A DNA stretch of 64,000 bases, taken from contig NC_086248.1 of NCBI RefSeq assembly GCF_021018805.1, positions 28,838,922-28,902,921 on the forward strand, given 5' to 3'. The notes below the pieces were generated by a model, which had not been told where the DNA came from, made no database searches, and saw nothing but the letters and a program-made list of their open reading frames with translations. Position 1 is the first letter of the stretch. The number at the start of each line of letters is the position of its first letter. Shown here in pieces: positions 1-11,390 of this stretch. This stretch comes from Prinia subflava (lineage: Eukaryota; Chordata; Aves; Passeriformes; Cisticolidae). The position numbers and the translations under genes are program-made.

Positions 1-65
1 ATACTGCCTACTTTGAATGCTCCAACAGCTTTGATCCTTTTTCTTTCCATAGAAGTGCCAAAGGT

Positions 66-590
66 TTGTGCTGCCATCCAGAAGGACCTAAGCAGGCAGG
101 AGAAATGCGCTCACAGAGCTCAACACATGAAGAAAAAATGGAAATAAAAAATCTTTCAACTGGGAAGAAACCATCCCAGGTACCAGTGTACGCTGGGGAA
201 CCACCAGCAGGAAAACCACCTTGCAGACAAGGCTCTGAAGGGGATGGTGGACACCTTGCTGAACACAAACAAGCAAGGACCCTTGTGACAAAGAAGGCTG
301 GTGGCATCTGAGAGGCATTAGGAGAGTGCTACCAGCAGGTCCTTGGAGGTGATCCTTCCACTCCACTCAGCAAAGGTGACCCAACACCTGAGATACTGTG
401 TGCAGTTGTGGGCTGCCCTTCACATGAGAGATATAATGGAAAGTCTAGCTAAGGGTTGTAAAGATGATGAAGGGACTGAAGCATTTCCTCTGTGAGGAAA
501 AGCACAGAGCTGTGCACATTCAGCCTAGAGAAGAGGAGCCTCAGCAGGGAATCTCTTCAATGAGTATGAATACCTGAAGGCAGGATGTAC
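66..590 (+). mobile_element. CR1 LINE fragment, sense orientation
   Basis: The segment follows the CR1 3' coding part and untranslated part as I remember them. Landmarks are 'tgccatccagaaggacct' near 73, 'gtggacaccttgctgaacac' near 246, 'aggaggtgatccttccactc'-like sequence near 345, and 'cagcctagagaagaggagcc' near 522. It is truncated at both ends, without the usual CR1 3' tail, and diverged by many substitutions and small gaps. The open frame across 66-311 is a remnant of the reverse-transcriptase ORF. CR1 is the main LINE of bird genomes. The copy is inactive. Confidence 0.88.
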
Positions 591-1047
591 TTTTTGCCCT
601 TAAATATGTTTTCCTCAAAGCATCAGCACCTTGGCTGCAGGTTTAGTCATGCCCAGCAGCTCCAGTCTCTCCTCGCAGTAGGGGCCCCAACACAGCCCCT
701 ACTGCTGCCAGTGTGGCCTAATCTACATCATTTTAGATTTTACCCCTTTTCACCTCCAACTTTTCAACTATTGTTTTCATCAGAATTACTACTAAAGTGT
801 GGCACACTGTTGAATCCAGACATCATGGTTTGTAGTTGTCTAGTTCATTTGTTTCTCCTTTCTTTAACAACAGAAGTTCAAAATCACAAAAGATATAGTT
901 ATGAAATAGCTGTAAGCAACAAGGGACAGAAATAGCATTTACAAGGGGACAGTCTCACAGAGCTCAGACATCTGTCATGGTGCTATCTTAAGTAGCTAGG
1001 ACAGACCGTCAGTGTGTAAGCCCAGAGCATCAGCACTGTGAACAGAA
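591..1047. other. Intergenic DNA between two CR1 fragments
   Basis: No gene, RNA or repeat family is recognised. A 116-codon plus-strand frame (585-935) starts in the CR1 edge, runs through AT-rich DNA and has no recognisable motif. Confidence 0.6.
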
Positions 1048-1265
1048 CACAGCAGAACACTTTGGGTGGGAAGGGACCTTACAGACTGTCTAGTCCCCAC
1101 CCCCCTACCACGGGCAGGGACACCTTCCTCTAGACCAGGTTGCTCAAAGCCCCATCCAACCTGGCCTTGAACACTTTCATCCACAACTTCTTTGGGCAAC
1201 CAGTTCTAGTGCCCCACCCTCCTTCTAGTAAAGAATTTCTTCCTAATATCTCACCTACCCCTATC
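1048..1265 (-). mobile_element. CR1 LINE 3' fragment, antisense orientation
   Basis: The plus strand reads 'tttgggtgggaagggacctt', then 'gggcagggacaccttcctct', 'agaccaggttgctcaaagcc' and 'agtaaagaatttcttcctaa'. These are hallmarks of the CR1 3' end read backwards, so the element points to the minus strand. The terminal short repeat of CR1 is missing or decayed. Confidence 0.9.
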
Positions 1266-3264
1266 CTTGAGTATTATTAGAATACTCTTCTAAGTGTACA
1301 AGTACGTCAGAAATAATCCTTTGCAGAAAAAATAATTAGAAATGGATGTTAATTAACTGTATAACACAGGAGAAAGCACAGTTCTCTGTTGGAGGAAGAG
1401 ATTAATCCTTTAGAAATTGACAGCTATAATTACTAGTTTCATTTCATAGTAGTCTTGCAAAAGTCAATAGAACTATTTGCACAGAAAAATGAGCAAGTTT
1501 TGTTATTAAATCTCATTTGATTGTTCAGGTTTCACTCATTTTTTTATATCCATCAGTGTAATTTTTTCCACCCAAAATGCAGAATTCCAGGGCTCAGAAC
1601 ATTCTACCTGTTACCAAAGTGATTCATCTGCTCTAGCAAGATTAACAGTGAAGAAAAATCAATAAAGTAAAACACCTCTTTTCAGCTTAAAGCCTTTTTA
1701 TTTGGTCACGTAAAATTGTTGATTGAAGACTGCACCAAAATACATGTACTTTATGAACTTAATATCATGTAGATCAAGAAACATGGATGGAGGTTCTTTT
1801 ACACACTGTGTATATATCCCTGTCACTGATTTCCATTGATTCAGCTTTGTTATTTCTGATGTTTATTACATATTTAAAATAAATCAAAGTTATTAAAATA
1901 AATTACTAAAAAGAAAGACCTTTATGAGTCTATAGGTCTCTCTATTAGTTTCATGATGAATGTTCTATAAACATATTATCCACCCACGTGAAGAAGTCAA
2001 AGCTTGGCCTTCTCCCACACAGAGGGAGCTGTGAAAACCAGGTAGGATACACAGCTATGCCACACTTGGAGGCACAAGGATTCAAGTACTTATGTCAGTG
2101 ACAGAACTTCTAAGGCAGAGAACTGTATTCCTTTTCTCATCCCCTAACAGTCCAGCTGTGAGACATTCTCCAAGGAGATGGGACTGAGAGGAGATGGAAT
2201 TGAAATCCTTTTCCTTGAGAAAGTAGAACCGAGTCTTCTGCATCCTGGATGCGTGCCTTACATGCAACATGGAATATATGAAGGAGGAAACCTAGCTAGG
2301 TCTTTCTCTGCCATGAAGAAGAAAAATCTTTAAATTATTGGATTTTCATTATCCAGAAGCAGCTAATTAAGTACCTCTCTACAGAACACAGTTTCCAAGT
2401 CAGTGAAGTTTCCAGGAGAGGCAAATTAAGATACATATACTGAAAATCTTGAGGACAGAAGAAAACACATCCTATATATGGAACTAAGGGGTTTTTCCCA
2501 TAGGCTAGAAGGGGCAAGCAGAGAGGTAATTTTTAATGTTAACATGGTATAAAGGGATGTGTTAGTCCTACTGCAGAAAACAGATAAAAGGGTAAGCTCA
2601 GGTGATAACACTTGTCGGCAAAACCATCTGATAGTGTCGCTGCAGTTGAACTCTCAGGGGTAGCACTGGCCAGTGCTTCTCATCAGGCCCAGTGTTCCTA
2701 GCAGCAGCTTGGTATCTCACCTTCCTGCACTGTGACAGCAAAGCTCCAAGATAACCAGGGCCTTTCCCTCGTGTGACCTGCTGCAGGCACAGGTGAGGCT
2801 TCGAGGGTCTACAGCTATTTCAGCGGCCTCCCGTCCAGCCTGACTCCCTGTAATGCACCCAGCTGTCAAATGAAAGCTTCCTGATGAGTTTTGGATTCCA
2901 CTGAAGTTTCCCCTAGAGGAAGGACATAATCACTACCTGTAAGCAACTTTTATTGTGAGGTGACAGGAACTGAACTGTTCATGTTAGAAACACCATCTTT
3001 AGTTTTTATGTTAAGGATATCTCTTGTGATATATTTTGAACTACCTAAGCAATGTTTGTGCTTTTCAAGCAAGTCTTGACAATATTTAAATCAGACAATG
3101 AAATAAACATTACTGCTGCCAAACAAGAGACTGGACAGAAGTATGAGCTTAGATCAGCAAAACTTGAATTAATCACAAATCTGTGGCTCAGTTCCAAGTC
3201 TACTAGTGAAAAGCTAACTAGAGAATAACCTAAAATAGAGAGAAAGAAGGAGAACCTGATCAAT
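1266..3264. other. Intergenic AT-rich DNA
   Basis: No coding, RNA or repeat feature is recognised. The open frames here are all under 65 codons. Confidence 0.6.
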
Positions 3265-3615
3265 GGTGCTAGTTTAAGCCCTGGGCTGGGGCCAGGGACT
3301 GCTGCCACCCCAGCTCCAGCTTCAGCCCTGGCGATGGCCCTGCTGGGGAGGAGGTGACACACACACAGCCCCTGTCCCACAGACACTGCCTGGCAAACCA
3401 TAGCCATTTGTGTTTGGCTGGGGGCCACTGCCAGGCTGCAGCTGGCAGCTCAGGAGAAGGAAACCACTGAGGAGAAGAAAGCCCCACCATGACTATCACT
3501 CTCCTCCTGCTGAGGACAGCAGGATGCTGGCGCTTTGTCACAACGCGTTCTGCCCCTCTGCTCCAGGAGGCAGGAAGCTGTCAGCCTGCATCGGCCAAGC
3601 TGCAGTGGAAGAATA
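3265..3615. other. GC-rich segment of unknown nature
   Basis: About 350 bp is clearly GC-richer than the flanks and contains a short (CA)n run at 3357-3368. Both strands stay open for 70-130 codons here, a usual effect of GC-rich composition. One plus frame (3489-3704) starts with a hydrophobic MTITLLLLRTAG stretch, but nothing downstream supports a secreted protein. It could be a decayed insertion, an isolated exon or a regulatory island. I cannot tell which. Confidence 0.35.
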
Positions 3616-5512
3616 AGCACGATACCCAAGGAAAAAGATCCGTAAGCTTTTCTTATGTAAGTGTGTTAAAGAAGCATTATTTTAAACTTTTTCAATCAAT
3701 GTAGACAATGAGTGTTGGTATTCCTGCAACTGGACTAGTAATAAATGTTTGGTGTATTTTGTTAGACTTTTAAAATATTCACTGGCATGACAATAAATTC
3801 TTAGTTCCATATACATATGTATGCATGTATAATGTCTTCCCTTTTGGCAAAAAAGAAAAATAAATTTGAATAGATCATCTGCTGCTTCTTGCTTGGGGGA
3901 GTTTTCTGTTAGCTTTTTGGCCTTTCTAAGGGATCTTATTTCATCTTCCTGACTGCTTCTGTGAAAAACACCTTCATGAGGGCAGTGGTCTATTACAGGG
4001 ACCAGACACAAAGACCTGAATCTAAATAAATTACCTGTAACTACTTGAAAAGGGTCCAAAAGAAGCAGGAATTGAACTGAGATCATGTCTGCGTTTAACA
4101 TAAATTCACCCTAACTGTCAGAGTAGTACTTCTCCATAGTACTTTTCATCCCTGGGGTTTCCAAGGCACTTTACTCATGAAATCTGTGTGTTAATGATTT
4201 ATTAAACTCTGGATTCACATTTTCTTGATCTTTGATACACAGTAGTTTTTCTACAGGACACAGCCACAGTCTGGGTACAGAACTGGGGTAGGGAAGTAAA
4301 TTGTTAGTTACACTATAAGTGAATCGTAAGGCAGAACATAGTTACATGGCTGAATGTATTTTCCAGCTTAAAAAACAGCACCTTCAGCAACATAATGCCT
4401 GTAAAATTGTACATATATCAATTTGTTAATGAAAAACTGTGTCCTAATGAATCACTGGAACTTTTTACAGTACATTGTACTTGATAGCCATAAAGTTCTT
4501 AAGGGCTGTGACCTACCAGTAAAACCTCACAATGAAAATAATCTTTCCCTTAGATTAATTCATAATGAAACTCTTCTATTTTGACATTTTGAAGTAATTT
4601 TGATACCTGGAATTGGGAACTAACTGAAGCTTTCTCAGAGGCCACGAATTTCCATTACAGAGACAAATTTTCAAGAACAGTAATGAGTCCTTGGCATTTA
4701 GTACAACTGCATTTTAGTATGATTGGACATGCTCTGAAAGAAGAAAAGTATCATTTTCCCCTCCTCAGCTGGAAGAAAAATGACAAAGGAGAAAGCTGCA
4801 GAAGAAGCCTACAATGCCAGCTTTGTCAGGGAAAATTTACATCTCTACATTTTTAAAGGAAAAAGCTTTCTGCATTCTTCCATTTCTGACTTTCATGTCT
4901 GAGCTGGCAATTTGCCTGAAGGACTGATCCTCTGACAGAATTATTGTCAGGGAGGTCAGCTGTAAATTTCAATCAGTCAGTACAGGGCAGAAGGAAAACA
5001 TTGTCAGGAGTATTTTCCTGCAACCTGGCATGAGATATAAACACTGAATGTATAGGTCTTAGCATAAATCTTCAAATAATAAATCACCCTGAAAATCAAT
5101 ACTTTTAAATTCTAACTACAGTCTGTTACTTATATACAAAATCTCTACAGATTGAGCTGCTTTTCTGTGCTTTGGAGAAAACTTTGGCCACACTTACTGG
5201 AGCTGATAAACGTCTCAGAAAATAGAGTGCAAACATTATTTTATTACAGATATTAAAGCCCAGGAATTACTGGGATAATCACTTGCTAAGCAGTAAATTA
5301 AGAGGAACCATGATTATACACATAAGAATTACATTGGACATCCATACAAATTACATCTAAAATAAGGCTAAATTACAACATTTGTATCCAATTTTTTGCA
5401 TTGGCAGTTCATAGATTTTGATCATGGGGCTTTATTTTAAAACTTTAGATTTGTTATTGTCTGAAGACACCAGAACATTACTACAAATTTAAACTAAGTT
5501 TAAAAAGCAAAG
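3616..5512. other. Intergenic AT-rich DNA, possible conserved non-coding element
   Basis: No gene or repeat is recognised. The part from about 4690 to 5300 has no repeat character and is rich in short AT-type transcription-factor-like words, so it is a candidate for alignment with other birds. A 139-codon minus frame at 3682-4101 has no family resemblance. Confidence 0.4.
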
Positions 5513-5594
5513 CCGAGGAAAACCAAAACAAACAAAAAATCAAGCCCGAACAACAACAAAAACCCTAACAGAACAAAAACCCAACAAACACACT
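5513..5594. repeat. A/C-rich low-complexity tract
   Basis: The tract has (CAAA)n/(CAAAAA)n-like composition on the plus strand, i.e. G/T-rich on the minus strand. It resembles the tracts at 11115-11390, 13903-14034 and 38851-38918 in the opposite orientation. Confidence 0.8.
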
Positions 5595-8500
5595 TTATAT
5601 TCCTGACCCTTCTGCTTACAGGGAGAAGCTTGAAAATGGGCCACAGAGGCACAAGGGTCAAAAGGATATTGTCAGAGGGCATGTATCTGAATGTGTTCTG
5701 ACACATCTAAATGTATCATCATAAGTAACTCAATACCAACCTCATGTCATAATTTTCTGAATTCTGACAGGGTATTAAACAGGTGAGTCCTCTTCTGCTT
5801 TCTGCAAGTTCCCAGACACCTTCAGTGCCAAACCCTGTGTGTGCTGGCTGAGCTGGGACCTTGGTTCAACCACCTAGGGTCATCTCTACTTCCCTTTGAG
5901 AAGACACAGCCTCAAACAGGAGAAGTGGAATCAACAATTCTGGTTTAAGCTAGGTGAAAAATTGTCACCAAACTTTCTAGCACAAGCCTCCATTACAGGC
6001 AGCAGTATATCCCTCTGACCCCTGTAACCTTGAGGGTGCAGCAATCATCTTTTAGCTGCTTATGCACATTCTCACTCAAAGACTGAAAGGGCAAGCAGCT
6101 CAGGCAGAAAGCCAAAGGCAGAACACATAAATCCTCACAGGTTCCAACACAGCCCTCCCAGTGCAAGGGAGCTCAGAATCAGGTTCACACAAGGTCTGGA
6201 TGTCAGTGTTTGAAAGAAGTTCTCATAGTTTTCATATGGGTTCCCATGGTACTATACAGTGAACTTCAGTCCTGCTCTGCTGACACAAACTCAAGTTTTA
6301 TGTTAGCTGGATAAGCAAAGTGTTTTCACTTCTACTTACCACTTAAGACAAAAATAACTTCTGTGGCTCACTCTGTCCTCTGGCTACAAAAGTCTTGTCT
6401 TACTTGGTGGTTTGAGGATTCAGAAAACACAAACTGAAATGGAAAAACTGTTGGTATTGCAAAAAGGTCTTTTATATCCTCTACTGTTTTCTAAGAAATA
6501 ATCAGCTATTACTGAATGCGTACAAGAGCTAGGACAAAAGCTTCAAACCTAAGTTTCTCTATATCAACAACAAATGTGCAGACAGGATGGAAAAAAGGAG
6601 ATACTTTCTTTAAGGATCATCTTCCTCTTCAGGGCTGGGGACATAGAGGGGACTTTGCAGAATTGGGGCAGGGTCTTGAACAGGTTAAAGACTTGAAATT
6701 GTGCCCTTTCTTCACTGTGTGCCTCCTGTAGTCACAAAACCTTGGACACAATTGGGACACAACTATAGTAAGTTATGTAACTTTTGGTAGGAAAAATTAA
6801 TCTAGCGAAGGAAAAATATTTTATTAATTCTGTTAACAAGTGTATTCCCACCAACAACATATTTCTATAGAGAGCATAAAATGCAGCATTGTCATGTAGG
6901 TTCTCTCAGCCCATTCTGCCCTGCACTCCAAGCGTGTTCCCTGAGTGCATGGCCCAAGCCGTTCAGGAGAAAAATACATATTACCTCTTCCCTCCCTAGG
7001 GTTCCCATTTGAAACAGCCTGGAGCAGCAAAATACCATTTTTCCCCCCATGTACATCAAGGTGGTGGGGCAGGGGGAGCTGTTGGTACTTTTGTTTATTT
7101 TTTTTTCCTTTAAGAAAAATAAAAAAGAGGGTTTGCCATTACCAGAAAACACAAAGAAATGGGAAGAGCTGGTACCTCACACCAGGAGAAACTAGTGGGG
7201 AGATGGAGAGGTCCCAAATAATTACAGTCTCATGCTGGGTCCCAGCCCCAGGACATTTTTAACTGGAACAGGAGTCCATTTTTTACAGCAGGGTGCTATG
7301 GATTGCTAGTGACAATATTGCTATATGCAGTACTTGAGTTAGGAACTAGAAACAAATTAAATTCTTCACCCTTTGTGTGACAGAGTTCATGAAAAATCAC
7401 TGAAGAAGCAATCACAAAGCAGGGAATTTTTTCTGAAGAATGCTTTCCCTGTGCTTGCAAGATGAAAGCAAGCCTGGTAACAAAATAATACTTGTGTTAT
7501 TTTCTTATTGCTAAGGGGCTCAATCATTAAAGTTGTGCTAATAAAGTACACCTCAAACATCTGATTAGCATCCTAATAAATCCATTAAGGGACTAATTTA
7601 TCACAGTGCCATTTTGCCACTTGGCCAAGGGGCAACAGGAGACAAAACATGTTGAGTGAATAACAGGAAAAATCTCCAGCACTGATCCTTTTTATTTCCT
7701 TTGCATCACTCTAAAGATGACTTCATGTATTTTGAATGAGGTTAAGTTTGAACAATTTTCTCTTCTTCTTACCTTAAGTGCTAAGTGGTTGTGGCAAGGT
7801 TAAATCCTAAAGGACAAGATGAAGCTGTTAAACTTCTACTGCAGTATTCAGGCATTCGGGGGTGCACAGGCTGTGATTTAATCTTAATGGGACACCTGAA
7901 AAAAGGTTAGCTCTAATCAAATATGATTTGGAGAAAGGAATCATGCCTACTGTGTTCATTCCTCCTTTAACAGGAAGTAAACAGATCAGACAGAAACAGA
8001 GATTTGGCAGGATATATCTACATTGAAAAGTAGCCCTGTGCAACAGGATGGATTTCTAGAATACCTACAACTCAAATTTGTAGAATTTTAGTTATTTGGT
8101 GCTGAGAACATATGTGTCCCCAGTACTGGAATTTTGAAGGTTTTGATTCAGTCTGCTTGTGATGTGGTCAACAGAGTGAACACTTCCTCGTGGCTAAAGC
8201 ACACCTTAGATTTCATTTCAGTTAACACAGGCCAAAGTCTCTCCACAGTGCAACTCCAAGCCTGGTAAGCAGGAACTTAGCACATTTGGAGTCACATCCA
8301 AAGTCTGTTCCTTGTTTGAAATCAAACATTAATATAGTTGCTGCCTTTGAGTCTCTCAACTAAGAGGTTATGGTATGCATGAAAATTTCTTGGTCATCTC
8401 CATTTCCATAGCCAAACTTACAATTAGACCGTAAACACAATTTCAATATTTTTTAAATATAAAAAACCATAAAGACAAAGAAAACATTTTAGAAATTAAG

Positions 8501-11114
8501 TGAAGTGTTCTAAAGTTGGAAAATTATATCATCTGAAGTGTTTCTATGTTTGTTCTGAAAAAAAAGGACAATAAGTATTTTTAAATACTACCTTAAGAAG
8601 AACTTTCAAGGTGCCTTTTTTCTTAATTTCTAAGATAATAGGAAAACAAAAATCAAAAACTAAACTAAAAAGGCTGCCCACACACAGAGGTATTTAAAAG
8701 TAAGTTATCTCTTTATTAGACCAAAGTGCTGGTCCTTGCCCTAAAAACCAGATAAGCTTTCATTTCTACTTGTGATATTTTTTTTCTGCACCAAAGTCCA
8801 GGCCTCAGCATTCAGTGACAGGTTATTTAAATCACAAAAATTCAATTAAATATTTTTACTTCTGCAATTTTACATTGCCTGTCATTTCCTATTTCTGTCC
8901 ATACCACTTGCCTCCTACGTGCTGCGAATCTTGCTTTTGAATCCTCCTGAAAAGCTCCAATTAATTTATTCATCATTGGTACTACTGTATATGTCTTCAG
9001 GTTTAAAATGCATGAAGACTCAAAATTTAATTTAAATTTTCCTTAATCTTGTCATCTTTGGATCTTCTAGTCAAGCTACAGAGTAAAGATATAATCAAAT
9101 TTTCTCTAGCTTCACTAGAGAGGTAGCTTGGCTGTAGGAGTGTTATCTTACAGAGAATTCTACTTCTTTCTGAGAGAAGACTCCTACACTTGTGTCCATC
9201 AGTAATGCCCCCTCTTCCTTTCCCTTCTCCCTAATACTGTCACAAAAGTGTTGATGTCTCTGAGAACCTTTTTCATGCACATTTGCTACAGAGGTTGGGT
9301 TATATAGCACAGGATTTGTTGCAGAAATTTATGATCAGTTTGGCTTCCCTGACATGCCCACAAGGATAAAGAATATAAATCTGAGGTTACCACATTTGAG
9401 TTTCAAGCATTTTCATTACCTCGCCCATTTCTTTTTATCCATAAGAAACTGTGGAGGTTTGGCTACAGGCCATCAAGAATGGAAAAAAAAAACTTCTCTA
9501 GGAAATAATCTAACTGACCCTTAAAGCAGAAGATAGATAAGACAGCCCCCCAAGTTTTCTTCCAGCACACATTCTCTGGTCATTACAGTTTTGCACAGAA
9601 TACTTGGTTCTGGAAAAATTGCCATTATTGTGATTTTATCAATACATGTCCATGGGAAGTTTAATTATTAGTCAATTATGATTCTATGATTCAATAATCA
9701 CTTAGCCGTTGGAGAGGGATAGGTCAGAATTTCTTTTGTTCTTTAGAAGGTATTTGAAAGAGGAAGCCAAAATCACCATATTGTATTGAAATGCCTATTT
9801 TGGCACTTTTTAAAGAGATATATTGCCTAGATCAATAGCTTTAAAAGGGGCTACTTACAAATATGAAAAAAGATACATCTGCAAATATTTCTTTTTGACC
9901 TCAAGGATACAGTATTTCATCTGGAATTTATGAACATATTATACATCAAATTTTTGTTCATGTGAAGGCTTAAGAAAAGTCTTGAAGCTTACACTTGCTC
10001 ATTAAAAGAATAAAAGGGGAAAAGAACAAAGTTGTATTAAAAAAAGTCTTATCACCATGGTAACTAAAAACAAGCTAATTTTGTAACCAAATTTTACTGG
10101 GAGGACAGAGTGGATCATTACCTCTATATCACTTAATCAGAGATTAAGAAAACCCCAAATAAATGATTTCTCAATAAATAATAATTACCTGAATAGAGAA
10201 TGCTAAAAAGGTAATGAGAAGACATAGTTTCAGACATGTTTATACAATATCATCAAATATTGTCAGACAAGTACCTTTGTTTTAAAATTTTTAGAGACTA
10301 TTGACAAAGAAGAAAACCTGTTAATTATTACTTTGTTTTCAGAGTGTAATGTCTAAAGGCTAACTACCTGTGTTATTGAAAACAATTCCTCAAAGTTTTT
10401 TAGGGAGGATCCAAATTGCACCCAGTGTTTTGCACCGAGAAAAAAGGAGATGTGTTTGATTGGCAGAAGTGCACAATGAGTGATGAGCTGCTACCTATCA
10501 CCTACCCATGCTCCAGACGTACCAGAATTCACAGGGGATGCGAATTTTTTAAAATGCCACAGAGTGCAAACACCTCAGATCAGTAAAGGGGCAAAAAGAT
10601 CCATCAGACTAATTACTATCATACTATCAGCAGACAAGAAAGAAATGTCAGATTGATTTCTTTTTCCATTTAGGATTTGACCTTCCAGCTGAAGCTACCA
10701 ACAAAGATTTTCATCTAATGGCAGTTTTGGTGGCAGTTTCTGTGACATGCCCATCCATCTACAACCTTCTACCACTTGCATCTTCCCAATGACTGAATAC
10801 CCACTTCATTATTAGGACTTGGATTGCACTGAGCAACATATTTTTATGAGTTAACACCTATGCAGCCCTCACAGAAAGCCTGGACTTCTCTACTTCACTA
10901 TAATATATTGCCTGCTGTCCTGTACTTTATGGAGCAAAATATTAATGTTCAGCATAACAAATTCCCCACCAAAATATATTAGTTTAGTGATCATCACTTT
11001 ATGGCACACTGCAAATGTCACTATTCCTTTTGGAAGATTTAATCTGCTATTTAATATGCAGAGTCTCTTTTTAGTTCTGGTACTGACCAAGCTATTCTGA
11101 ATGAAAATAGGCTG
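5595..11114. other. Intergenic AT-rich DNA
   Basis: This is long single-copy-looking DNA without recognised genes, RNAs or transposons. The part at 7370-7640 has several TAAT-core words and no repeat features, and is flagged as a possible regulatory element. Open frames are short (105 codons at most) and AT-driven. Confidence 0.5.
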
Positions 11115-11390
11115 TTGGATTTTTTGTTTGGTGTTTTGGGGTTTTTTGTTTGTTTGTTTGTTTGTTTGTGGTTTGTTTTGTTGGTTTGTTTTTGTTTTTG
11201 TTTTTTTGTGGGGGTTTTTTGGTGTTTTTGTTTTTGGGTTTTTGGGTTTTTTTTGTTTTTGTTTTTTTGGGTTTTTTGTTGTTGTTGTTGTTTGGGGTTT
11301 TTTTTAGGAGGGGGGTTTGTTTGTTTGTTGGGGGTTTGTTTGTTTGTTGTCACTGTTTGCGGGGGTGGGGGGTTTGGTTTTTTGTTTTAA
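11115..11390. repeat. Long G/T low-complexity tract, (TTTG)n-like
   Basis: About 275 bp is built almost only of T and G on the plus strand, with pure (TTTG) runs near 11149-11168, (TTG) repeats near 11278-11292 and several G4-G7 runs. Three plus frames and one minus frame stay open across it because the sequence lacks A. Their Phe/Leu/Gly/Cys or Gln/Asn/Lys/Pro translations are artefacts. Confidence 0.93.

Noticed and set aside
9660..9700. 'gattctatgattc' as a CR1 3' end
   Set aside because: Only the short terminal-repeat-like word is present; no adjoining CR1 sequence, so chance is likely in AT-rich DNA.
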